A stretch of 52,763 nucleotides of DNA from CAXTSE01 sp964246985 (GTDB lineage Bacteria; Actinomycetota; Actinomycetes; Actinomycetales; Microbacteriaceae): contig CAXTSE010000020.1 of assembly GCA_964246985.1 (NCBI GenBank), forward strand, positions 1 to 52,763. The letters run 5' to 3'. The position numbers and the translations under genes were made by a program. Below the pieces are notes generated by a model. The model had not been told where the DNA came from, did no database searches, and saw only the letters and a list, made by a program, of their open reading frames with translations. Within the stretch, counting starts at the first letter, position 1. The number at the start of each line of letters is the position of its first letter. Of this stretch, positions 36,877 through 45,619 are shown piece by piece.

Positions 36877-39800
36877 CGCACCTCCTCCGCCCCGGCCGAC
36901 GACCGGGCCTGGGCGGCGACACGGCTCGTGTAGACGGTCACGATGACCGCGAGGAGGACGGCGATGAGCGTGAGGCCGCCCACCAGTCCGACGAGGTCGA
37001 CCGCGATCGGGGTGGGCACGGTCGGATAGGGATCGGGGACGGCCGCCCGCGCGAGCTGGGGCACGGTCAGGAGCACGACGGCGGCCCCCGCGACGAATCC
37101 GGCGAGCGCGCCGTAGCCGAGCACGATGGCGAGCTCGCGTCGTCGCAGGGCGGACTGGTCTCGCGATCCGAGCCCGATCGTGCGCAGCACCACGACCTCG
37201 AGGAGACGTGATCGCAGCTGGGCGCGCGTGACCGCGACGACCGCGATCGCGGCCAGAAGGAGGCATCCTGCCGCGGACCACCACAGGGCGAGGGCGGCGG
37301 ACCCGAGCACGACGCGCCCCGAGGCATCATCGGAGGTCGCGATGAACGCGTTGGCCGGCAGCTGCGGGCGGAGGGCCGCGGCGACGCCCTCCTGGTCGTC
37401 GGTCGCGATCCAGAGGTCGCGCGGGCGGGCGGGCAGGTTGGTCACCCGCAGCTGGAAATGCTGCACGATGCGCAGATCGATCAGCACCGCGGCTTCGAGG
37501 GGAGCCGTCGGGATCGCGGGCACGATCATCGCCACCGTCGTGTCGAGCTTGTCGTACGAGTCCGACAGGAAGAACGAGAGCGGATCGCCGATACCCAGCT
37601 GGTACAGGTCGGCGACGCTCTGCGAGATCACCACGGGCGCCGTGAGGCGGTCGGTGATCGCCCCGTCGAAGCTCGGAGTGAGGCGGGCCTTCAGCGTGGC
37701 CTCCGTGACGGCGAGGCCGCGACCGCCCGAGGACGGGATGGGCGGCTCGAACTGCAGGCCCGGCGACTCGGGGATCCAGAAAGGGGGCAGCTCGACCTCG
37801 GTGCGGGAGCCGCCCGAGACGGTCGCGAGCTCGGTCATCTCGAACGTCGCGGAGCGGTCCTCGGCGACAGCATCCTTGTCGATCTCGATGTCGATCGCGA
37901 GGATCTGCCAGGGTCCGGTGTCGCCGAGGCTCGCCGCGAGATCTGCCGAGTAGAGGGAGCCGTCCCCGTCGGCGGGCAGGGGGCGCAGCACGCCGCTCGC
38001 GTCCGAGATCCACATCGTCACTGTCGGCGGCGTCGCGAACGCGGTGGTCCGCACCGTCAGCTCCACGGTCGCCGCGTCGGCGGCGAGCAGAGGGCCGGGC
38101 ACGTCGCCCGCCATCGCCTCCGCCATCCCCTCGCGATCGATGGCGTCGGTGACGCTCGCGGACCGCACGAGCGCCTCGGGGGTCGCCGCCACGATCGAGC
38201 CGGAGTCGGTGCCGAGCTGCAGGTCCTGCACCTCGAGGGGAGCCGACGAGGTCACGCCGGGCAGCTGCCCGATGGCGTCGATCGTCGTCGTCGAGAGGCC
38301 GTCGCGCGCCGAGACGTGCACGTCACTGCCTGTGCGCAGTGCGGTCGTGCGGGTGAAGGAGTCCGACCAGGTCGCCGCGTAGCCGGCGGCGATCACGAGC
38401 GCCGCGCAGGTGACGGCGACCACCACGATGGGGGCGGCGACGAGTGCGAGGTCGCGTGCGACGGTGCGGGCCGCGAGCAGCTGGGTGATGCCGACGCGTC
38501 GGCCGAGACGCTCGTCGAAGCCGGCCAGGACGGGGAACAGCACCAGCGCCGCCAGCACGACGGCCACGAGCGCGAGGGCGGGTGCGACGACGGCGATCGG
38601 GTCGATCTCGGAGCCGCCCTCGTCGGTGGGGGTGACCGGCGATCCGTAGAGCCGCAGCTGCCACACCGACAGGGCGGCAGCGCCCGCGACCAGCACGAGG
38701 AGTCCCGGTCCGACCAGGCGCCGTGCGCGACCCGACGCCTCGCTCGGATCCCGGACGGTCTGCCGCCGCGCCGACCGCAGGGCGCTCACGGTGAACGCCA
38801 GCACGGCGACCGCCGCGACGCCCACCGGGACGGCGACGATCAGCACCGTCAGCGTCGCGAGCACGTCGCCCGCACCGCCCGCCAGGAGCGCCGCGATCGC
38901 GAGACCGGTGCCCAGGGCGGCGCCGCATAGGGCCGCGATGCCCGTCTCGAGCGCGGTCGTGCGGGCGACGTCGAGTGCCGAGGCTCCGCGCGACCAGAGG
39001 AGGGCGATCTCGGCGGCGCGGGTCGTGGTGAGCAGACGGGCCAGCTCGATGAGCGTGACCAGGCCGATCGCGGCGAGCAGCAGGAGTGCGACGGGCTCGA
39101 TCGCGCGCAGACCGTCGACGCGGATGCCTAGCTCGAGAGCCGTGCGCTTGAAGCGGCCCTGCTGCTCGAGCGACGTCAGGTCGGAGGCGACCTCGCCACG
39201 CCAGTCGCTGCGCACGGCGTCCCAGGCCGGCACGCTCGCGGCCAGCTGGGACGCGGTGATGCTCTCGCGATCGGGCACGATCGTCCAGCGCGCCCGCGGA
39301 CTGCTGTCGAGGGTCGCCCAGAGCGACTCGTCGACGATCACGGGGCCGAGCCCGGTGTCGTCGACGCCGTTGACGATCAGCGTGTTCCCGAGCCAGCGCG
39401 GGTCGAGGTAGTCGTCGATGCGCCAGGTCCCCGCCAGCGTGACGGGCACCCTGCCCAGGAGGAACGCATCGCCCACGGCGATGCCGAGCTCGTCCGCGGC
39501 CTCGGCCTGCACGACCACCTCGTCCGGCGTGTCAGCCCAGGTGCCGTCGACGAGGGTGGCCCGCTCCGTGAAGCCGGGCACGCTCAGCGCCTCGACCTTC
39601 CTCTCGATCCCCGGACCCGGGACGTCGGGGTCGGCGACCTGGGCGAATGCCAGGCCGGCCACCGTCCGGTCGACGGCGAGCGGGATCTCGGACCCGTCGG
39701 AGCGGAAGCTGCGCGCGATCGCCGCACGCACCTCGCGGTCCTGGCGGTCGGCATCCGCCTCGAGCGTGAGCGTCGCCCGCAACGCGAGGTCGGATCCGGC

Positions 39801-39950
39801 TCGCGTCGCGAGCTCGTCGCGCACGCCCTCGGTGGCGGCGTGTGTGAGCGCTCCCACGATGCCCAGCCCCAGGCCCGACAGCAGTGCGACCACCCCGAGC
39901 ACGGCAGCGAACAGCACGAGATGCTCGCGCAGACGCTTGGCAGACAACAT
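36873..39950 (-). CDS. FtsX-like permease (large ABC-type efflux permease 1)
   Basis: 1025 residues. N-terminal helix LVLFAAVLGVVALLSGLGLG, an outside domain (about 40-280), several helices including ALLLLAAIGLVTLIELARLL with the coupling segment AAEIALLWSRGAS, a further outside domain (about 550-850), and C-terminal helices with LLEVVVLRTIGLGSRDQSALRRRELAIVLGYGAL. Two complete FtsX units in one chain, as in the next gene but only distantly similar to it. It heads the operon; a TAGACT -10 (39991-39986) precedes the ATG on the minus strand. No binding lipoprotein is encoded with it, so export of lipid-linked or peptide cargo, or cell-wall control, remains open. Confidence 0.87.
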   Translation of the reverse strand: MLSAKRLREHLVLFAAVLGVVALLSGLGLGIVGALTHAATEGVRDELATRAGSDLALRATLTLEADADRQDREVRAAIARSFRSDGSEIPLAVDRTVAGLAFAQVADPDVPGPGIERKVEALSVPGFTERATLVDGTWADTPDEVVVQAEAADELGIAVGDAFLLGRVPVTLAGTWRIDDYLDPRWLGNTLIVNGVDDTGLGPVIVDESLWATLDSSPRARWTIVPDRESITASQLAASVPAWDAVRSDWRGEVASDLTSLEQQGRFKRTALELGIRVDGLRAIEPVALLLLAAIGLVTLIELARLLTTTRAAEIALLWSRGASALDVARTTALETGIAALCGAALGTGLAIAALLAGGAGDVLATLTVLIVAVPVGVAAVAVLAFTVSALRSARRQTVRDPSEASGRARRLVGPGLLVLVAGAAALSVWQLRLYGSPVTPTDEGGSEIDPIAVVAPALALVAVVLAALVLFPVLAGFDERLGRRVGITQLLAARTVARDLALVAAPIVVVAVTCAALVIAAGYAATWSDSFTRTTALRTGSDVHVSARDGLSTTTIDAIGQLPGVTSSAPLEVQDLQLGTDSGSIVAATPEALVRSASVTDAIDREGMAEAMAGDVPGPLLAADAATVELTVRTTAFATPPTVTMWISDASGVLRPLPADGDGSLYSADLAASLGDTGPWQILAIDIEIDKDAVAEDRSATFEMTELATVSGGSRTEVELPPFWIPESPGLQFEPPIPSSGGRGLAVTEATLKARLTPSFDGAITDRLTAPVVISQSVADLYQLGIGDPLSFFLSDSYDKLDTTVAMIVPAIPTAPLEAAVLIDLRIVQHFQLRVTNLPARPRDLWIATDDQEGVAAALRPQLPANAFIATSDDASGRVVLGSAALALWWSAAGCLLLAAIAVVAVTRAQLRSRLLEVVVLRTIGLGSRDQSALRRRELAIVLGYGALAGFVAGAAVVLLTVPQLARAAVPDPYPTVPTPIAVDLVGLVGGLTLIAVLLAVIVTVYTSRVAAQARSSAGAEEVR

Positions 39951-39985
39951 TGTTCGCAGACCTCGGTGGTGGGGGCGGTGGTCAG

Positions 39986-39991
39986 AGTCTA
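39986..39991 (-). promoter_or_regulatory. -10 element (TAGACT) of the ABC exporter operon
   Basis: On the minus strand TAGACT lies 35 bases before the ATG at 39950. No convincing -35 is present. Confidence 0.4.
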
Positions 39992-40027
39992 GTTTTGCTC
40001 GCGCGCGAGATCGGTTCCGACTCGACC

Positions 40028-40057
40028 TTGACAGCGGGCTGGTCTTAGTTCTACGGT
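40028..40057 (+). promoter_or_regulatory. Sigma-A-type promoter of the sugar operon (TTGACA-N18-TACGGT)
   Basis: A consensus -35 TTGACA (40028-40033) and -10 TACGGT (40052-40057) are separated by 18 bases, with the start expected near 40064. Confidence 0.65.
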
Positions 40058-40076
40058 TTATTTAGTCGTGAACAAA
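40057..40076. promoter_or_regulatory. Candidate ROK operator (TTTATTTA-N4-TGAACAAA)
   Basis: The site fits the degenerate palindrome TTTRTTYA-N4-TRAAYAAA typical of ROK (Mlc/NagC/XylR-type) repressors. It covers the predicted transcription start, 24 bases before the regulator ATG, as expected for autorepression. Confidence 0.55.
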
Positions 40077-40099
40077 GAAGTTCGACCCGAGAGAAGCAG

Positions 40100-41305
40100 A
40101 TGGCCATCCGCCCCGGCGCCCGCACCGACGTCAATCGCTCCGCCGTGCTCGCCCAGCTCGGGGCGCAGGGACCGACCTCCCGCGCTGATCTCGCACGACT
40201 GCTCGGCGTCTCGCCTGCTCTGATGACCCAGCTCACCAAGGACCTCCTGAGGGACGGACTCCTCGTAGAGCTCGAGCACTCACCGTCCCAGGGTGGCAGG
40301 CCCGCCCGGATGCTGGGGCTGGCATCCACCGCCGGCCGCGCCATCGGCGTGAAGGTGGTCACCGACCATGTCGCGTTCGTCGAAGTCGAGCTGGACGGAC
40401 GCGTGCTCCGCTCAGCGAGCGAGCCGTTCGACGCGACCGCTCCCACGTTGCTGGCCGACCTGGCCGCCCTGCTCGTGCGATTCATCGACGGCGGTGGTGA
40501 GGCTCGCGTCCTCGGTATCGGGGTCGGAGTGCCGGGCACCGTTGATCGGCAGGGGAACGGCGTCGTCGACTCCACGCAGCTCGGCTGGAATCAGGTTCCG
40601 CTCGGAGAGACCTTACGACGGGCCCTCAACCTGCCGGTCATCGTCGAGAACAACGTGAACGCGCTGGCGATGGCCGAGCGGCTCTACGGCGTCGGACGCC
40701 GCCACGACAACTTCCTCGTCGTCACGATCGGTACCGGCGTCGGCGCCGGCATCGTGGTCGACGGGGTCGTCCTGCGCGGTGCGAACGGAGGGGTCGGCGA
40801 GATCGGGCACGCTCCGGTGCTCGTCGACGGACCCCTGTGCACCTGCGGCAATTCGGGGTGTCTGGAGGCACTGATCGGAGAAGGCGCGCTCGTCCGCACG
40901 GCTCGCGAGCGTGGAGTCGTCGGCATCGAGGCGGGAATGGCCGCCCTTCGGGCGGCCGCTGACGCGGGAGACGGACGCGCATCCGAGATCTTCAGTGAGG
41001 CCGGACATCTGCTGGGGCGTTCGCTCGCCGGTCTGGTGCAGGTGCTCGACCCGGACCTCGTGATCCTGCTGGGGGAGGGGACGGCGGCCTGGCCGCACTG
41101 GGCCTTCGGATTCGAGCCGGCGTTCCGTGCGTCGCTTCTGCCGTTGCGCCGTGGAATCGCCGTCGCCGTCGAAACCTGGCAGGACGAGAGCTGGGCGCAG
41201 GGGGCGGCCTCGCTCGTGCTCGCCACGCCCTTCGACTCGGATGGAGTGGCCGGCGACCAGGGCGAGCTGGTGCGCGCTCGGCTGGTTGCGGGCGGTGCTC
41301 CATGA
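40100..41305 (+). CDS. ROK family transcriptional regulator
   Basis: 401 residues. Winged helix-turn-helix at the N terminus (TSRADLARLLGVSPALMTQLTKDLLRDGLL, about 26-55), then the ROK sugar-binding fold. The zinc site GHAPVLVDGPLCTCGNSGC carries His237, Cys247, Cys249 and Cys254; the sugar-contact motif is VIVENNVNALAMAE, and GTGVGAGIVVDG is the phosphate-type loop. It most likely represses the following transport and hydrolase genes until a mono- or disaccharide binds. AGAGAAG lies upstream of the ATG. Its stop overlaps the first permease start as ATGA, so it is cotranscribed with its targets. The predicted operator at 40057-40076 suggests autoregulation. Confidence 0.92.
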   Translation: MAIRPGARTDVNRSAVLAQLGAQGPTSRADLARLLGVSPALMTQLTKDLLRDGLLVELEHSPSQGGRPARMLGLASTAGRAIGVKVVTDHVAFVEVELDGRVLRSASEPFDATAPTLLADLAALLVRFIDGGGEARVLGIGVGVPGTVDRQGNGVVDSTQLGWNQVPLGETLRRALNLPVIVENNVNALAMAERLYGVGRRHDNFLVVTIGTGVGAGIVVDGVVLRGANGGVGEIGHAPVLVDGPLCTCGNSGCLEALIGEGALVRTARERGVVGIEAGMAALRAAADAGDGRASEIFSEAGHLLGRSLAGLVQVLDPDLVILLGEGTAAWPHWAFGFEPAFRASLLPLRRGIAVAVETWQDESWAQGAASLVLATPFDSDGVAGDQGELVRARLVAGGAP

Positions 41306-42249
41306 CCGCCGTCCTGACCCCGACCACGCCTCCGCCGCTGGCACCGCCTGAGGTGCCCGCCGCCGTCCGGCGCCCCCGCACGCGACTGCGCTATGCGCTC
41401 ACCGTCCTCGCCTTCCTCCTGCCCAGCGCCATCCCGCTGACGATGTTCGTGCTCGGTCCGATGGTCGCGGCCGCCGTGGTGAGCCTCACCGAGTGGAACC
41501 TCCTCGCGCCTGCGCGGTTCGTGGGATTCGACAACTACGCGAAGCTGCTCGCCGACCCCGAGACGGGGGAGATCTTCCTGCACACGTTGTACTACATCGC
41601 CGGCTACCTGCCGATCGTGTATGTCAGCGGGCTCGCCCTCGCATTGGCCCTCAACGCCAAGCTGAAGGGGCGCGGCCTCCTGCGCGGCCTGTACTTCCTC
41701 CCTGTCGTCACCAGCTGGATCGTCGTCGCGCTGGTCTGGCGCTGGCTTCTGAACCCGAGCACCGGCGTCGTGAACACCGTGCTCGGCTGGGTCGGCATCG
41801 ATGGACCCGGCTGGTGGACCGATCCGACCTGGGCCATGCCGTCGATCATCATCGCGTCCGCGTGGAAGGACATCGGTTTCGTGATGGTCATCCTGCTCGC
41901 GGGGCTGCAGTCCATCGATCCCGAGCTCCTCGACGCGTCACGGGTAGACGGCGCGGGCTGGTGGCGACGGCTGTTCAGCGTCACTCTTCCTCTGCTGAGC
42001 CCCAGCACGTTCTTCGTGGTCGTGATCTCGCTGATCAACGGATTCCAGGTGTTCGACCAGGTGTATGCGATGACAGGCGGCGGTCCGGGTGGCTCGACAC
42101 AGGTCGTCGTGCAGCAGATCTATGACCTCACGTTCCGATACGGGGCCGCAGGAGAAGCGTCCGCCCTCAGCTGGATGCTGTTCGCGGTCGTCCTCGGGGT
42201 GACGGTGGTGCAGATCATCGGCCAGAGGCGGTGGGTGACCTATGGATGA
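41302..42249 (+). CDS. Sugar ABC transporter permease (MalF/UgpA type)
   Basis: 315 residues, six helices after a Pro-rich N terminus. The EAA loop that contacts the ATPase is present as LLDASRVDGAGWWRRLFSVTLPLLSP (about 211-236). It is one half of a carbohydrate uptake (CUT1) transporter. The start overlaps the ROK stop (ATGA) and the stop overlaps the next permease by eight bases. No ATPase gene lies in this operon, so a shared MsiK-type ATPase encoded elsewhere is expected, as in many actinobacteria. Substrate is probably an alpha-gluco-oligosaccharide, given the two downstream hydrolases. Confidence 0.93.
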   Translation: MTAVLTPTTPPPLAPPEVPAAVRRPRTRLRYALTVLAFLLPSAIPLTMFVLGPMVAAAVVSLTEWNLLAPARFVGFDNYAKLLADPETGEIFLHTLYYIAGYLPIVYVSGLALALALNAKLKGRGLLRGLYFLPVVTSWIVVALVWRWLLNPSTGVVNTVLGWVGIDGPGWWTDPTWAMPSIIIASAWKDIGFVMVILLAGLQSIDPELLDASRVDGAGWWRRLFSVTLPLLSPSTFFVVVISLINGFQVFDQVYAMTGGGPGGSTQVVVQQIYDLTFRYGAAGEASALSWMLFAVVLGVTVVQIIGQRRWVTYG

Positions 42250-43063
42250 GCGGCTGAGCACGCGCTGGGTCGCGTTGCACGGGATCATCATCCTCGGCGC
42301 GTTCGCCATGTTCTTCCCCTTCCTGTGGACGATCATCACGTCGATCACGCCGGGCGCGAGCCTCACCCTCTCGCCCGCGCTGATTCCATCGAATCCGTCG
42401 CTCGGCGCATACGCCCGCCTCTTCACCGAGGGGCCGTTCGGCCGCGTGGTGCTCAACAGCCTCGGACTCGCCCTCGTGACCACGGTCGCTCAGCTGCTCA
42501 CCAGCGCCACGGCCGCCTATGCATTCAGCAGGCTTCCGTTTCGGGGCCGAGGTGTCGTGTTCGCGGTGTACCTCGCGACCATGATGATCCCGCTGCAGGT
42601 GCTCATCGTGCCGCTGTTCGTCGAGCTGAAGGCGTTCGGACTGCTCAACACCTACCTCGGTGCCCTGCTGCCGACCTTCGCCAGCGCCTTCGGCATCTTC
42701 CTGCTCCGGCAGGCCGTCAATCAGGTGCCACGGGAGCTCGATGAGGCCGCGATGCTGGATGGTGCCGGCCATTTCCGCACGTTCTGGCAGATCGTGCTCC
42801 CCAACATCCGGCCGGCCCTCGCCACCCTCACGGTGTTCGCGTTCATGGGCAGCTGGAACAGCTTCCTCTGGCCGCTCGTCGTGCTGCGGAAGCCCGAGCT
42901 GCAGACCCTGCCGATCGCGCTCGCAGGCCTGCAGGGCCAGTACACGACCGAGTGGGACATCGTCATGGCCGGCTCCGTCATCAGCGTGCTGCCGATGCTC
43001 GCGCTCTACATCTTCGCCCAGAAGTACGTCATCCAGGGCGTCGCCAGCTCCGGGATCAAGTGA
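42242..43063 (+). CDS. Sugar ABC transporter permease (MalG/UgpE type)
   Basis: 273 residues, six helices, with the EAA loop ELDEAAMLDGAGHFRTFWQIVLPNIRPA (about 162-189), the hallmark of the second CUT1 permease. Start ATG at 42242 lies within the end of the preceding permease (eight-base overlap), giving strict coupling for a one-to-one heterodimer. The binding-protein gene follows after 68 bases with its own strong ribosome binding site, allowing higher expression of the binding protein. Confidence 0.93.
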   Translation: MDERLSTRWVALHGIIILGAFAMFFPFLWTIITSITPGASLTLSPALIPSNPSLGAYARLFTEGPFGRVVLNSLGLALVTTVAQLLTSATAAYAFSRLPFRGRGVVFAVYLATMMIPLQVLIVPLFVELKAFGLLNTYLGALLPTFASAFGIFLLRQAVNQVPRELDEAAMLDGAGHFRTFWQIVLPNIRPALATLTVFAFMGSWNSFLWPLVVLRKPELQTLPIALAGLQGQYTTEWDIVMAGSVISVLPMLALYIFAQKYVIQGVASSGIK

Positions 43064-43131
43064 CCGGAAGCCATCACCATCACCACCACCTGCACCGCGA
43101 CCTACATCCATATCGAAGGAGATATCGACTC

Positions 43132-44373
43132 ATGAAGACACCGCTGCTGGCCACTCTCGGCCTGCTGAGCGTCGCAGCCCTCGCCTTGGGAGGCTGTTCC
43201 GCATCCGGAGGGGCCGACGACGGTCCCGTCACCATCACGTACACCAACTTCATCTCGAACGACGGCAACGAAGACAACCTGCAGGCGATCGTGGACGCGT
43301 TCGAGAAGGACAACCCCGACATCACCGTCGAGGTCACGACCCTGCCATACGGCGACTACGGAACCGCGCTGCAGACCGACCTCGCTGCAGGCACCGTCAG
43401 CGACGTCTTCGACATCGAGTACTCGAACTACGCGCAGTACCAGGCAAATGGGGTCCTCGCGCCCATCGAAGTCGCGAACACCGACGCCTACCGACCGTCG
43501 TTGCTCGACGCCTACGCGACCGAGGGCACGCAGTACGCATTGCCGAGCTCGTTCTCGGACGTCGTCCTGTACTACAACAAGGACCTCTTCGACGCGGCCG
43601 GACTCGAGTACCCGTCCTCAGACTGGAACTGGGCCGATGAGAAGTCCGCGGCCGAAGCGCTGACCGACCAGGCTGCCGGAGTCTGGGGTGACCACCAGCC
43701 GGTCAGCTTCTACGAGTACTACAAGGCACTTGCGCAGAACGGCGGCCAGTTCCTCAACGACGATGGCACCGCTGTCGCATTCAACACGCCCGAGGGTATC
43801 GAGGCTGCCAGCTGGCTGGTGGACAAGAGCGGCACCGTCATGCCGACGATCGAGCAGGGTCAGGGAACGCCCGACTTCGACACCAACCTGTTCAAGGATG
43901 GCAAGCTCGCGATGATGCACACGGGCATCTGGATCTTCGGCGCAGTGGCTGATGTGCCGTTCGGGTGGGACATCGCGGTCGAGCCGGGCAACACCGCTCA
44001 GGCAAGCGCCGTCTTCTCGAATGCCGTCGGAGTCAGCGCGACGTCCGAGCACGCACAGGCGGCTGGCAAGTTCGCCGAGTACATCACGTCGTCCGACACG
44101 ATGATCGACGTCCGCCTCGAGTCCGGCTGGGAGCTCCCGCCGATCTCCGATGAGGCCAAGCTGGCCACCTACCTCGACAAGGGTCTGCCCGACAACCGTC
44201 AGGCCGTGTTCGACTCCCTCGACGGCATCGCGCTGCCGCCGGTAGTCGCCGCGGGTCAGACCGAGATGCAGGACATCATGACCGAGGAGTTGGTCGAGGC
44301 GCAGTCTGGTCGCAAGACCGTCGAGGAGGCTCTGGACAGCGCCGAGGAGCGCATCAACGCCGCCATCGGCTAA
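43132..44373 (+). CDS. Extracellular sugar-binding lipoprotein (CUT1 family)
   Basis: 413 residues. Lipoprotein signal MKTPLLATLGLLSVAALA with lipobox LGGC, Cys22 being the lipidated residue. The mature protein is a cluster B periplasmic-binding fold: VTITYTNFISNDGNEDNLQA start, IVDAFEKDNPDITVEV, and aromatic-rich stretches (YYNKDLFDAAGLEYPSSDW, GIWIFGAVADVPFGWD) suited to stacking on sugars. It captures the oligosaccharide for the MalF/MalG pair. An AAGGAGATATC ribosome site precedes the ATG. Composition is slightly lower in GC than the permeases. A REP-like repeat follows the stop. Confidence 0.93.
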   Translation: MKTPLLATLGLLSVAALALGGCSASGGADDGPVTITYTNFISNDGNEDNLQAIVDAFEKDNPDITVEVTTLPYGDYGTALQTDLAAGTVSDVFDIEYSNYAQYQANGVLAPIEVANTDAYRPSLLDAYATEGTQYALPSSFSDVVLYYNKDLFDAAGLEYPSSDWNWADEKSAAEALTDQAAGVWGDHQPVSFYEYYKALAQNGGQFLNDDGTAVAFNTPEGIEAASWLVDKSGTVMPTIEQGQGTPDFDTNLFKDGKLAMMHTGIWIFGAVADVPFGWDIAVEPGNTAQASAVFSNAVGVSATSEHAQAAGKFAEYITSSDTMIDVRLESGWELPPISDEAKLATYLDKGLPDNRQAVFDSLDGIALPPVVAAGQTEMQDIMTEELVEAQSGRKTVEEALDSAEERINAAIG

Positions 44374-44381
44374 GCCGAGTG

Positions 44382-44418
44382 GGTCGAGTAGCCGCACGGC
44401 GCGGCGCATCGAGTTACC
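44382..44418. repeat. REP-like palindromic element after the binding-protein gene
   Basis: GGTCGAGTAGCCGC faces GCGGCGCATCGAG around ACGGC (GCCGC/GCGGC and TCGA pairings). This type of 3' hairpin is common in Microbacteriaceae. It may cap the binding-protein message; the 121-base gap to the GH15 gene contains nothing else recognisable. Confidence 0.45.
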
Positions 44419-44494
44419 TCACCGGTCTCGGTGCGCCGCTCTGCGACTGCGCGACTCCCTCGCGTTCGATACAGGACTCTCACGAAGGAACTTC

Positions 44495-45619
44495 ATGACC
44501 AACGCACCGGTGATCGTCGACCGCGCGGCTCTGGCGACACTCGGCGCCGAGAGCCGCGCACGCATCCTGTCCCTGCAAGATGTGGGAGGCGCCTATCCCG
44601 CCAGTCCCACCTTCTCTGCCTATCGCGGCTACGCATGGTTCCGTGATGGTGCATTCGTCGCCGACGGCATGTCCGCCGCCGGTGAGGTCGAGTCGGCGTC
44701 CGCCTTCTTCGACTGGTGCGCACGTACGATCGAGTCCTGCGCACCGCGAATCGGGCGCATCGCGGCGGCAGCCGCATCCGGCACCCCGGTCTCGGACGAC
44801 GAGATGCTGCCGACTCGCTTCACCCTCGATGGCGTCGACGGCACGGCGGGCGAGTGGTGGGACTTCCAGCTCGACGGCTACGGGCTCTGGGTGTGGGCGC
44901 TCAGCGAGCATGTCACCCGGCACGGTCTGGACCCGGCGCGTTGGGTGCCTGCCGTCGAGCTGACCGTCGACTACCTGGCGTCTTCGTGGGGAAGGCCCTG
45001 CTACGACTGGTGGGAGGAGCACGTCGACCAGGTGCACGGGTCGACCCTCGGCAGCATTGCGGCGGGACTCCGCGGGGTCGCCGAACTGGTCGGCGTGGAC
45101 CCAGCGCGGACGCTCGTCGCGGCGCGCACGGCCCAGGACGTGCGCGCATACCTGCTCTCCGCAGGGGTGCGCGACGGGCACCTGGTGAAATGGATCGGCT
45201 CGCAGCGCGTCGACGCAAGCCTCGCTGCGGTCGTCGGTGTGCTCGGAGTCGTCGACGCCGCCGGCCCGGTCGGCCTCGCCACGATCGCCGAGATCGATGC
45301 GCAGCTTGCCGTCGCCGGCGGCGTGCACCGCTTCGCCGGCGACACCTTCTACGGGGGCGGGCAGTGGCCGCTGCTCAGCTGCCTGCTCGGGCTCGCGCAC
45401 GCCGCATCCGGCGACCGTGACCGGGCCCTCGAGCTGCTGCGCTGGGCGGCGGGGACCGCGCGCGCGGGCGGCACGATGCCCGAGCAGGTGGCCGATCATC
45501 TGCTCGACCCGTCACGGGTCGACGAGTGGGTGAGACGATGGGGCACGTCGGCGGATCCGCTGCTCTGGTCGCACGGCATGTTCCTGCGTCTGGCTGCCGA
45601 ACTCGGAGTGCTGGAGTGA
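44495..45619 (+). CDS. Glycoside hydrolase family 15-like glucosidase (cytosolic)
   Basis: 374 residues, one (alpha/alpha)6 barrel with no signal peptide or starch-binding domain. GH15 points: YRGYAWFRDGAFVADG (42-57, substrate Arg-Asp), GEWWDFQLDGYGLWVWAL, the acid Glu in DWWEEHVDQVHG (near 174), and the base Glu in GTMPEQVADH (Glu330). GH15 enzymes release beta-glucose from alpha-glucosides by inversion; short single-domain cytosolic members include an isomaltose-type glucohydrolase, which would suit this operon. GAAGGAA lies before the ATG. The stop overlaps the GH31 start as GTGA. Exact linkage specificity cannot be read from sequence. Confidence 0.83.
   Translation: MTNAPVIVDRAALATLGAESRARILSLQDVGGAYPASPTFSAYRGYAWFRDGAFVADGMSAAGEVESASAFFDWCARTIESCAPRIGRIAAAAASGTPVSDDEMLPTRFTLDGVDGTAGEWWDFQLDGYGLWVWALSEHVTRHGLDPARWVPAVELTVDYLASSWGRPCYDWWEEHVDQVHGSTLGSIAAGLRGVAELVGVDPARTLVAARTAQDVRAYLLSAGVRDGHLVKWIGSQRVDASLAAVVGVLGVVDAAGPVGLATIAEIDAQLAVAGGVHRFAGDTFYGGGQWPLLSCLLGLAHAASGDRDRALELLRWAAGTARAGGTMPEQVADHLLDPSRVDEWVRRWGTSADPLLWSHGMFLRLAAELGVLE

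Noticed and set aside
43072..43131. Run of CATCACCATCACCACCACC followed by GAAGGAGATAT, resembling a His-tag and a vector ribosome site
   Set aside because: It lies in the untranslated gap between malG-like and binding-protein genes, is out of any reading frame, lacks other vector sequence, and flanks continue as normal chromosome. Best read as a natural leader with a good AAGGAG; chance similarity.
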